From Nematostella vectensis (Eukaryota > Cnidaria > Anthozoa > Actiniaria > Edwardsiidae): DNA of 64,000 bases. The notes under the pieces are model-generated. The model was not told the DNA's origin. It did not search any database and saw nothing but the letters and a program-made list of their open reading frames with translations. This document shows, in pieces, positions 25,101 to 37,800 of this stretch (the stretch's first letter is position 1; each line of letters begins with the position of its first letter). A program made the position numbers and the translations under genes. Location of the stretch: the NCBI RefSeq assembly GCF_932526225.1, contig NC_064047.1:9971494-10035493 (forward strand). Direction: 5' to 3'.

Positions 25101-28100
25101 TCTAAGCCGCTTGCAAACAGCAGCATTGTTTAAAAAAAACAAGAAATCGTTTTACTGAAGTTTTCAATGTTTTGCGAAATCTCATCTACAATCTAATAAA
25201 ACAGCTTATCGCCTTCTGGCTTCCGTCATCCAAAAGCCTTGAAGAGGATTCATTGGCCAGTACTGAAATGGTTTCCAATCACGCCACCTCTCCGCAAGGC
25301 GCTGACCAATCAAAAAGCACGAAATGTAATAAATGACAACTTGAATGACGGAGCCAGAAAGAGGTTTAGCTGTTGGAAATTATTGACAAGAGTTCGCAAA
25401 CTATAGAAAATCACAGAAAATAAAACTGAATTTTGACGCTAAATATCCTTTTATAGGTACGACAAAATACAGCATATAGAAGTATATTTGCTTTTTCAGG
25501 CAGTCCCTTTTCCCTCACCTAACAACACCCTTCTTTGAAGTGCGAGCGAATGAGAAAGCACTTCATATTTCCGGGAGAGTTTCTATGCAAGCACTCTTAA
25601 ATTGCTCAGAGGGCTAATCTAGGATTTTTATCGAGATTATATCATCATAAAAAAGAGAATGCCCGATATGGCTGATCCCAAGTTTATGACCTACAGAAAT
25701 ATCGAATGTCTAATCGCGTTTGGGATTCTATCAAACTGAAATACATATACATATATTTTTTTACTGTTGAATCCGTTGTATCGCGACGCCGCATTTTCAA
25801 AACATCGATTTGTTTCTTTTTTCTTTGGGGATTTTCTGTTCCGCCAGTCAAATTATTCTAAGCCAATCAGATTCTTGCCATCTCTCGCCTAGTGCAGTTG
25901 CCTGGCTTTCTGTCGCGACACTGTCTGGTTTTTGTCCAGAGGATAGCCAGAGAAGTGCACAAAGCGAGACTCTGATTGGCTCAGAATGGTTTTACTGACG
26001 GAGCATAAAACCAAGGCAAATCGTGTTTTGAAAACGCGGGTCGCGATACAACGGACTCGACAGTAGTGTTGCAATGGAGACTTTACATATAAGTGCCATG
26101 GGTATAAAATAAATGAGCAAATGTGTAAAGTAAGGATTAAATCCAGAATTCTTAGCATGTGTCCCTAGACATGCAGATAGCCTTCCAGCGCAGATATCTT
26201 TGACATTTGCACCTATTTCAAATAAGGTTACAATTGGAGAAACCAGGTGCCACAGCCCGCAATGATTCATGGTCATCAAACAACGGCAACACACAGGAAT
26301 CGAGAGAAAAAAAATCCGTCACGGACAGTCATGGCAAAGTGTAAAAAAATAACACCGACCCCAGTTTTTGCTAACTTAAAGTCTTACAGACAGAAAGAAA
26401 ATAAATTTCCTTCATGTAGATTATATACAAATGATTAGCGTAAACATACCGAAACCTTGAAGTGCATTTCTTACCTATTTCCATCCGCTAAAAACACAAT
26501 TTTGTATTTATATGAAAGACCAAGGGTCACCTATTAGCCCAGATATTCCTTTTATGATTTTGGACCGTTTTTAGGCTTTCCTCTTAAATCACTTTTTAAC
26601 CGTGCAAGTTCGCCCAAAAAATATCAAAACACGGAGAAAAACAAGGCTCAGAAAAAGCATTCAAAGTGGATAAGACGCCTAATGGGTAAATGATCGCCAC
26701 TTTAAACTCTAAATGTTAAAAGATGTTGCCTGATGCCTGAAACCACAGACAAAAGACGGAAATTGAAAGCATTTTGTTTCAATTTAAAAATATTGTACAA
26801 TTAAGTGGTCAATAAATTTACGTTTTGACGCGAATGTAACAAGACACGCACAAAAAAAAAACAGAACCAAAAATATACAATGCGTGAACTCGAGCACCAA
26901 TCACAACATTGTGGACAAGTATTTTCGAAAAAAGGGACTATCGAAAAATCAAAACAACGTCGTTGTCAATATGAGACAATCGCTTAACAAGGGATACAGA
27001 AAATGTGTTTGTAATTTTAAGATAGGAAGGGAGGGGAAAGGAAGTACATATGGATTTGGCTTTGTGACGTGGGTTAGCTCGAATAATTCCGAGATCAATA
27101 TCTTAACATAACAATAAAATATCCAAAATTATACAAATTCCCTACCAAATAGACACGATTTTGTGATTTTCACTATGCAAAATTGCGGATTTAAAGAACA
27201 GTGAATATATGGGTATGTGGACAAGATGTGGATTGTTTAAAAAAAAATAATGTATTTATTGTGACCGTGATTTTACACTGAAAAAAAGCTCGGTACAACA
27301 AAACCGAAGCATGTAACCTTTTAGTTAAACATCAAACGTTAAACGTCGAAAACAAAATAGCAGTTAGTCAGTGATTCGAAAACTCTTCATGACAAGAACA
27401 TGTCAAACAGTCCACCGCATCACGACTATATAACCAGAAATAAACAACATGACAATATAACAAGTGGCAAAATCAACATGTCTGAGACGTTATAATAACG
27501 GGCGAAGTAATACAGACGAAACTAGTGTGTACGGCAAAAGAAATGCACGTATTTTTTCACTCAATCATTACATGGGAAGTGACATTTCATACTAGTTGCG
27601 GACCTGTACATCATACGACCATAGATAGTAACATTGCTCATAAGACGATCAGAGTAATTTGACTTTGTTTTACTCGATTAAAACACAATTCGACTCACCA
27701 GGGCTTCAGGTTTGATTTCAACAGGACTGTTAATATATAACGCAGCAAATGGAAGACTCTCTAACACAAGATTCGCCGTACAAAACAGGGAAGACGAGTT
27801 GTCTTGGTGTTTACTCGCCACCATTCTATGCATGTCACGCAACTATAGTCGTTTTTTCCACACAATAATCGACATTCACGAAGCGATACATTCTTCAATT
27901 GACCTCCCCCTGCGGGCAATGTCTTTTTCTTCGAGGCAAAAACAGTTGATGTTTGTGGATGATCAGATTGTTGGGTTTTCCGACCGCGACACGGTGAATA
28001 CTGTTGATGCCAGCATAGATAGAAAGGTGATACCAAAAGCACGAAGTCTTGCTCGAGTTGTGATTGAATGTTTGTGTCAATTATCGCTCAAGGGGCCCGA

Positions 28101-28812
28101 CGCAAGGTCAAATAAGCCCGCATGGACATCCCTAGTAATGTAAACTGCTGGAAATGTCAGACGTCTTTCAGGTGGGATTAATGTAGGGCTGTTCTCTAAA
28201 GTGTTTGACGAAAGGATGTGAAATTCTACCCTACCTTCCCTACTCTAAATATTGATAAAACTGTACTACTCTGTCTCGACCAATCAAAGAATGAATTGGT
28301 TGCTACTGGCCAATCAGATGAGCTTTTATCTGTCCCATCAAAAACGAACCTTTTTTGAGGGACCAATCAGAAGCAGTTGCCGTGTATTATTTGACCAATC
28401 AGTGGAGACAACAAAACAAAGCAAATTTTTATATTCAGAAAAGACAGGGATAACGACGTACGCAGATTTCAAAGTAGTGTCTTGTATTGTGTTATCCCTG
28501 TTAGAAGTGTATTCGCGGCAGCCTTTAAAATCGAGAAAATTTGGGAAAAGTATCGAATTTGTCAGACATTGACGCAAAATAATGATATCATGAGAAGACT
28601 GAGTTAAAGGTACCAGATATAAATGAGTTACTGTTGCTGTTGCAAATGATCTTACCATTTTTGATACTGCTGTTGTTATTATTGTTGTTAGTGTAGTTGT
28701 GGTTGCTTTTTTTCTTGTTATTCTTGTCAATCATTATTGATACTGTTTTATTTGCTACTGCTGTTGTTATCGTTACTGTTGTTATCGTAATTGTTTTTGT
28801 TGTTGCTGTTGC

Positions 28813-28876
<64 letters not shown>

Positions 28877-31800
28877 ATAGCAGTTATTGCTATTATTGTT
28901 GTTTTTGTTTTTATTGTTGCTGCTGTTGTTTTCGTTGTTGCATAATGATGATGATGTATATTATTATGATGGCGGTGATAATGATGCCGATCGTGATCAT
29001 GACTTATCGATCACAACGCATGCAATCGCAATATCAGGGCTTCCATGAAGTGTTTGTTAAATACAAACGTTATCTGAAAACGTGTAGGAAAACTGAAGAC
29101 TTCGTGTAAGAAAGCACTAACTGGAACCCGTAGGTTTAAAATTGCAGAGCAAGAAATTAAAAGCCAATAAGAATGTGAGATGTGCTATCCGGGGAGCCCG
29201 ACATGACGGGAAAACCTGGAAAATTCGCAATTCGAGATAGAGAAAGAAGACACAATTTCTTACAATGGCCATCGGTTCCTTGTATTCCGGACTGATTTTG
29301 GAAACACAAATAACGTGAGGCCGAAATGCAAATATCCAGATTTTTGCTTTTTAAGATTTTTTTTCCTTGATCATTCTTGCGCTATGTATGAGCTCAGGGA
29401 CGAAAAGCTCAAATTTCAATGACACTTTACAAAACGTCGCATCAATTTTAAAAAAAGTCGCAGCATTTGATATTTTGTTTGCTATTACTCACAAAGTACT
29501 TAGAGAAATTTTCCGCCTTATTAGATCTGAAATGAGCTTATTTGAAGCGTTAAGTCATAGTTGGCAGAGCGTCGCTCTGTAGTGCCGGTGCCTCTCAACA
29601 CTGGGCCCTGGGTTCGAGTCCCGGTTCCGACGTGAGTTGAGTAGCTTAGTTGAGTAGCATCCAATTGGCTTCCATTCATAAAGCTTGTCTATCAAAACTT
29701 TAATTCGCATCCAATTGGCTTCCATTTATAAAGCTTGTCTATCAAAACTTTAATTCGCATCCAATTGGCTTCCATTCATAAAGCTTTTTCATGGAGGCCA
29801 CGGTAATGCGCGTCGCACATTAAGGTTTCAAACACACACAACACAGTTAAGGCCTACTCTTTAAATGGATTGCGGATGCTCTATATAAATGTCCAAAAAC
29901 AAATACAACAACTTACCTCGTTCTCAAAAGCATGAAGCTCGTCCTCGCGTTGATATATTATCTAAACAAAATAAATATCGGTAAATAAGTGATAGAGGTA
30001 GAGCAAAAAATATATATGTACCGATGGCGCGTTTATCTTAATGTTCATATCCAAGGCGAGGCGCTTTCTCGGGGGCGGGGGAAGGTTCACTTATTTGAGC
30101 AATTAAGGTAAATGAGAAATGAATAAAACTAATAAGAAATTAATTAATCAAAAAATATAAACAAATAAACGGACGAACAAATAAATAACATTTATTCATG
30201 TTCGCAGACTTTTTCAGACATTTTACTGCAAGAAACTTCGTCTTGCCCCTCGCTTCCTCGCGCGCGAGCTGAGCAAAACAAAATGGCGGCTACTAATCGA
30301 TGCGTCGCTTTTTTGAGCGCGAAAAACAGCATAGGCCTGCAACAAGGCTGAGAAAATCATTTCACGAACTTTAATGAAAAACAGTCTAAGGTATAAGTAG
30401 GGCAGCGTGCGGTTAGTTTATCTTAAAGGCGAGTTTGGCCCAAGCTGCTAACAGTTAGTTTATCTTCTTTTATCCCGCGCTTAGAACAGCTCGCTCGTCA
30501 CCTGATAGCAAACAGTCGCCTTAACACGTGCTCCGTAACCCTGATAACATAGCAGCTGAAAGCTATCATCGGCAGCACGACTTAATGAAAACGCAGTTAA
30601 ACCATGTCATTACAAAATTGCCATACTAGGATCATTTGAACACGACTTTACAGTAAAACAACGCCATAACAGAACTGTCATTATGCTTGTATGAACACGA
30701 CTTAAAACCACGTCATTAATTCTGTTAGTTTATGTTACTTAGCATAGTACGGCATAGTACGCCATGACAGAACTGTCTGTATGCTCGTAAGAACACGACT
30801 TTACCTAGCGCCTTAAAACCACGTCATAACAGATCTATAAGAAGACTCATGTGAACACGACTTGACTTAGCGTAATACGGCATGGTACGCCATGACAGAA
30901 CTGTCTGTAAACTTTACGCAGCGCCTTAAAACCACGTCATAACAGAACTATAAGAAGACTCAAGTGAACACGACTTTGCTGAGTGCATAAAACCACGCAA
31001 AAGCATAGCATACTTGCAGCAGTAAAAGCCTTGTCAAGCAAGTGTGAACGAGAGTCCTCCCCTCCCCCCCCCTCCCGAAATCATCAACCTCGGCGGAAAA
31101 GTCTCTTACAGATTTGAACTTGGTAACCACGCGGTCGAGGTCAGTGTAGTCGGGATGGTCACGTGACGTCTTGTCAAATAGGCTTGACAGGATTCGCCCG
31201 TAATCGGTCACGTGTTGCAGCTAGAAGAAAATCGGATAATGTTATTAGTCAATAAGCATTCGGGGCAGTGCTCGGATAGTACTTGGGCGGATCGGATAAT
31301 GTTATTAGTCATTAAGTATTTGGGGAAGTGCTCGGATAGTACTCGGGCAGTGCTCGAGTTGTACTCGGGTAGTATTCGGGTAGTGATCAAACGCGATTAT
31401 ACCTAATTACACTTAATTTTCGCGTGACTCAAATTTCGCAATTTCAAAAGATTCATGAAAATAAAGTGAGGTGAAAATTAAGTGTCGCGAAAATTAGGAT
31501 GCGCGAAAATTAGGTGAGTACACAAGAAGCCTTTGGGGAAATATTGGCCGTTTAATAAGCTTTATGGAAACACCTTGTCTATTTAGTCATCTAATGTACA
31601 TATAGTACGGTAGGTTGAGTTGGACTTTTATTTTAGATTTTTATGAAACTAAATTTAGCCCACGCATCTTTTTGTGACATATTGTTTAAGTTCTGATAAT
31701 TACAGCACAATTTAATTCCACTTGTTTTGCATGATTTTATTATCCCAAAATCGCGAAAATAAAGTGGTCTGGTTTTTACGAAAATAGGAAAATCGCGAAA

Positions 31801-34800
31801 GTAAAATGTCGCGAAATATCGCCATCTCAAAATCGCGAAATTTACACGTCGCGAAAATAAAGTGTAATAAGGTATAAGGAAACCTAGGCAAATATATGGA
31901 AAAATGACAACCGGAAGTAGATGATTTCGGTTTTAAACGCTATCGCACGTAGGTGCTTGATATAAATCTACTGGAAAACGTTAACTTCCGGTTGTCTTTT
32001 GTCGTTTGTCATTCTTATGAGCTGGTCAAGTTTGAAAAAACAATTATGCTAGCTGAATCTTTCCAAATAAATGTTACAGGAACGTTTGTTACCGACGGAT
32101 TGGGAATAAAATTTAAAGTCGAACCAACCAATGACTTCAAGACAGAATAACTGTACAAGCGAACATGACGATTTTGCTCAAAACTCAAAACGTGAATTTA
32201 ATTACCATCATCGAGGACCCAGGGCGTCGCGGAGGTCAGCGGAGGCGAGCATGGCCTGGCCTCCGCGACGCCCTGGGCCCCGGAGATGTTTACCGGCCTG
32301 TTAAACATCTAATAGCCAATCCTATATGGAATGCAACAGTTTCCATGCCAGGCGCCCGTTTCTGGAAACACTGGAGAATTCTCGGGCCCGAAAACTTTAT
32401 TTTGCATTTTTGCTCAAAATGTTTTCCTTCTAGAGAACTGCTTTCATGTTTTAGAGACAGTTTAAACTTCCTCTTGGTTTGTATTCCAAATGATTACGCT
32501 CAATAGGGGTATTTTCGAAGTTTTGTTAAAGCCAAAAAGTTACCCGAAAAAGTCTCGGGTGACTGCGAGGTCCCGAGAACTTTCTTAATATTTAAGCCAT
32601 GTGAATTTCGGGCCCGAGAAGTTCGGGAAAGATCAAAATCTATAAAACCAAAACGAGGATTATCCTTCACATGAATCTTTGTGGTAAAATACGATGTTTG
32701 ACGATATTTCAGCACATTTAGATACCATAAATTTTAAAGGAATTAGCCAGCTTTTCAAATTTAAGGAATAAAACGTTTTCGGGCCCGAGAATTCTCGGGT
32801 GTTTCGAGAAACGGGCACCTGGTCAAAATCCTAATCTAAGACTTTCGCTAATCTAAGGTATGGCTACCCAAGTAGATAAAAACAAGGTGTATGTGATTAC
32901 TTGCAGGAGGTACTTTATAAAAACAACAGCAGCTCGCTGTATCCTGAAATACTATTCCTGGTAAAACCACTCATTGAGCACCCCACGAGGCCATAACAAG
33001 GTCAACAAGTTATACAAACACATTTGGCCCTAAAAGCGTTCCAGGCAATGCCTCTTATATTTCATTCAATGCGAAATACAATAAAACCTCGCTTAAGTTA
33101 AAGCTTACGTAGAATTTGATTCATACTTGAATGGATTGGATGGATTCATACTTGAATCATCAAATGAGAGAAAACCAAGTTCGAGTTAGAATAAAATTTT
33201 GGGTTATCCGAGTGGAAATGACGCATAAATAATTACAACGGAACTCAAAGTTGGTTTAATCTTAAATGGTAAAATCACTACTACTCTTACCAATAGGTTT
33301 TCCTAAAGTGCAAAAAAAAAAATGGATGAATCGACAGGCTAAAAAGATTGACCTTTAGAGCGATAAACAGATAATAATAGTACGGTATTGAACAAGGCCT
33401 TACACATTGAGCACGCTGCCTACGAAGAACACGTTTACTCCATCGGCGTCGGCTCTTCCTCAAGCTGCGTTTGAATCGTATACTTAGTCTAACAATGACT
33501 CTCTTTTTCTTCTTCCCCATCATTTCGATATCTTCCTTCTAATGTGACTGTGCCTGTGGTTAAGTCACTGGCACCGCTGGTTAACCGATGGTATTTTGAA
33601 GCGAGTATAAAGATCCAATATCCAAAATTTGCCAAGACGTCTGTCAACAGTGTTAAAAATTCAAACGATACACGAGCAAAGAAGTTGGTTAAAATTACTA
33701 TACTTCGTCATTTTCTTATACGAGCTGGACATCACTAAATGCTGAAGTTATGAACCAACTGAAATTCAAAGGATAATTCCAGTTAATTGGTCCCACTTTC
33801 GAAAAAGTTAATGTGTTTTCTCTTCACGAGATATCTGTAGTTTGTCGCTTCGTGACAATTTGTGGGCTTGAGCTCTGCCCACTACTTATAAAAGCGAAAT
33901 TTGGCTTTGTATTCATTGTGTAGGCGCATACTTATAGATAATTGACAAAAGGAAATTACTACTTATCTAACTGACAGCTCGTAAAGTCGATATGTCAAAA
34001 TCTGGACATAAGCAAACACCGCGCCAACTTCACGAGTTACGATAGCTAAAAAGTTTTGAAATTGCTTGCGTTAGACAGTGTGCGTACTGCTTCAATTAAA
34101 CCCATGAATGTTTAGAACATTTCGCATGTTAAATTAGGAGTTTAAGTAATACGGAGGGGAAGACAGATTGGCAGTGATTTCCAAAGGAAGAAATTAGCCT
34201 CCTCCGCAGGCAACTCATAATGAAAAGGACGGAAAGAATGGGTTACCTGTGGCGAAATTGCGGAGGAGGGAGACTAAGGAGAACTCCGTTTTTTTGCCAC
34301 AGGAAACCCAATCCTTTTTTTTCTTTTTCTGGTCTTTGAGATTTCTGCGGAGGAGGCTAGGAAGAAATAATAGAAAAGGATTTTTTTTTTCCAACACTGG
34401 ACACTTAATCAGGTGACAATTAATAAAACTAGCATTGCTTCTGCTATTGTGTATAAAATAATAAGCAAGTAACAAAACCAAACAGGACTAAGGTTTCATT
34501 AATTAGCTTTCATTGTTCGCTTATTTCTTAAAACTCTAGTTTTCTGAGTTAACATACAACGCATAAACATTACTTCTGCAAACGGTACAGCAAGAATCTC
34601 TAAATCGGTTTGATATCTATTTGAATCACGGCTGTTGTTCACAACAACCATAAAAAAAAAAAACGAACGACGATGAAACAGAAAAACATAGAGTATAGTT
34701 GTATTTTGTAGTAAATCACCCAAATTCCGATTTTACATTCACGAATGCGTAAATTTTCACAAAAGCCCGAACAATGGCGTATTTTTTTCCTTTATAACTT

Positions 34801-37800
34801 TTATATACACAACATTCTATAGCATCGCATCCTTGAAACCGGACGCACGCAGGCTAATAAGCGACGACAACGTTCATTTGAAGGAGGATTGGAGCCTCTC
34901 GTAAAAGTTTTTTTTTTAATGCGGGCTTTCTGTGGGTAAACGGGCTCAAGTCTATTTATCTACTTCCAAAGGTAGTCGGAATCTCAAAAATGCTGGAAAA
35001 GCCCCTATCTTTTTATTTCCGAGTGAGAATCCTGCAGAGAATGCGAGGGTGCTAATTTTTCGTGATTTTACATTCACGAATGCGTAAATTTTCACAATGA
35101 AATAAAAGCCCGAAACGATTTTGGATTTTTTTCCTTTATAACTTTTATATACACAACATTCTATAGCATCGCATCCTTGAAACCGGACAAACGCAGGCTA
35201 CGAAGCGACGACAACGTTTATTTGAAGTGAGGGTTGAGACTCTCGTACACAGGGTACCGCTAGAAAAAAGTGAATGGAAAAACAAAAAAGTTTTTTAACG
35301 CGGGCTTCCTGTGGGTAAACAGTCTCAAGTCCCTTTATCTCCTTCCACAGGTAGTCTGAATCTCTGAAAAAGCCACGATCTTTTCATTTCCGAGTGAGAA
35401 TTCTGCAGAGAATGCGAGGGTGTTAATTTTCTGGTGAGAGTTCATATATATGGCAGGTGCTCTGTGATCAAATGCCGGATCTAATTGTCACTTCATGTGC
35501 TAATAAAGAGGTGTTACCGACAGGATATGAACACGTGATGCGTGATGGGAGATCGGGTGCGGCGGGAAGGACCATTTGACATTTGACAGGACGGTAAGGA
35601 GCCCCCCCCCCCCCCCCCCCCAAGCCAAAATATCTCATCAGGTTGTGAAGCATTAGCTGATCTAGCAGTGAATTCTCTCTAAGCTGTAAGGAACATGTTT
35701 TTAAAGTTAGGAAAATTTACTTACCGGTCTTAGCAGCAGCATCTCCATGTGCGGGTAACGCGACCCTCGCTGCAGGTTTACGAAAACCTGGAACTCGAAG
35801 TCGTGCTCGCGCTTGTGACGTAGAAACCTACAAGGCGAGTACCGAACTAGTCAAACACATACTTCAAAGCGAATATTCGGTAATTTGGTGGTTTTCTTAA
35901 GAGCTTATGTTGTAATTAATGGTATTCCAGCTTTTCAGGATTGAAAAGAGTTATAAGAATTGCGCTGTAACCAAATGCATCACGGTAACCTGTAGAGGGG
36001 ATCGAAAGTATTAAACTAATGACGGAATACGTCATCGGAGTGAATCAAAGGACAAGTGATCGTCGAGTAAGCGAACAGCCTGCAACGCAGGCGTTTACCC
36101 GGTGATTTTATGGCGAAAAACTGGCCTCAAGCGATTCGTAGCCGCGAATTTTGCGATTTTAAAAGATTCGCGAAAATAAACTCTCGCGAAGTTTAGTGTC
36201 GCGAAAATTAAGTGAATACACAAGAAGCCTTTGGGGTAATTTTGGGGGGCCGTTTAATAAGCTTAATGGAAACACCTTGTCTAGTCATCTAATGTACATA
36301 TAGTACGGTAAGGGGTTGAATTGGATTTGTATTTATAGATTTTTATGAAACTAAATTTAGCCCACGAATCTTTTTGTTACAAATTGTTTCAGTTTAGATG
36401 ATTACAGCACATTTTATTTCTACTTGTTTTGCTTTTATTTTATTATCCCAAAATCGCGAAATCGCGAAAATAAAGCGATCTGGTTTTAACGAAAAAATGA
36501 AAATCGCGAAAATAAAGTGTCGCGAAATATAGCCATCTCAAAATCGCGAAATTTTGACGTCGCGAAAATAAAGTGTAATAAGGTAGCAATCTCTAAGTAA
36601 GGCTAAGAGAAAGAGTAATCGTTTAAAAGTTAAACAGTTAGCTCAACTAATACAGCACTTACGCCCTGGTGTTGTGGTAGGCGACGAAGTAATCACTATA
36701 TGTTGCCCACAGAATCTCAAGTTCGACAAACATTCCACCTGAAACCACAAATGAACAGTCACGTGTCGTATCAACGCTCAAATTGATACAAAGATACGAG
36801 TATGTGTCACGTGTCATTTTTTTAATGACAAAAGCCTACAGTCTTATTGAGTGCGTTTGTACAAAGTCACGTGTTTGTAGCAATAGGAGTGTAGAGATAC
36901 GATCACTTGTCAGGTTCTAGATACGCCATATGTTTTTAACTAACTAGTGGAAGACGCTGTAAAGCCACATTGTCGCCAGTTTACTTCCGATGCTTTTTAA
37001 CGGAAAACGCAAAACATATTTCAAAATTTCAAAAGGAGTGTGTCTATTGGAAGTTTTTTTGAGGATGTGTCTGATAATTTAAAGAGGATGGCCCGTTAAA
37101 TAGCGCGGATTCTAATAGGATTCTTTTGTCTCTTGACGGTTGAGGTTTCCGTCGGCCCTTCGGAGGTAAACTGGTCACAACGCGGCTTTAAGAGCTGGAG
37201 ACTCACCGATGGGCGTTGTTGCAGTATTCCAGACTCTGACGGCGTCCTCCAGCTAACACAGTCAATCAAATTCATTCAGTTACTTTACGCCTTTTTATAA
37301 GAAATATACGCCACAGTTCACGAAAATATGGAAGATAGAACGTTAAGTTTTTTATTCGCCATTCTTACGTTGTGCTGCGAATTGTGTGGGAAGATTTTAC
37401 ATAGGGGCTCAGTTCAACATGGCGTCGAACAATGCCAATGTTAATGTTGTGATCTAACTAACGAATACACCTATTTCGATAAAGGTTGTCTGCAAATGGC
37501 GATTGGCAAATGGCAGTTCTACGACCGACAGTAACCATGCGTCTCGAAGAATATGGATAAATCAAAACAAATATTAATTAAAGGTTACCAATGCTTGGCT
37601 TTGACATTGCGGGACTTTATTTAAAACCTTTAATTTAACGAATAATAATTACACATTAGCCATTTACCACTTGCCATTCGCCATTTGCACTGACAACCTT
37701 TTGTGAAATAGGTGTACATTCCGGGAGCAAAATTGCAATAACCTACCATTTTATAGCTTTCATTCAGTATCACATCAACATGTTTACGAAGCCATGTCAA

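Noticed and set aside
27712-28143. Plus-strand open frame of about 143 codons in intron 9
   Set aside because: No recognisable domain, no ATG-initiated context of note, and it lies inside the Rho gene's intron. It might be a chance frame. I could not support it.
28697-28945. Plus-strand frame rich in valine
   Set aside because: It is a direct translation of the GTT trinucleotide tract.
29568-29632. Functional tRNA gene
   Set aside because: A and B boxes are present, but acceptor and anticodon stems do not pair properly and it is followed by a tandem tail, so a SINE head is more likely.
32901-32943. Candidate microexon for the missing DH segment (QR...KYLLQ-like reading)
   Set aside because: It has AG and GT borders, but its length (43) breaks the phase 0 to phase 0 requirement. 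The in-frame version using an inner AG does not contain the expected QR motif.
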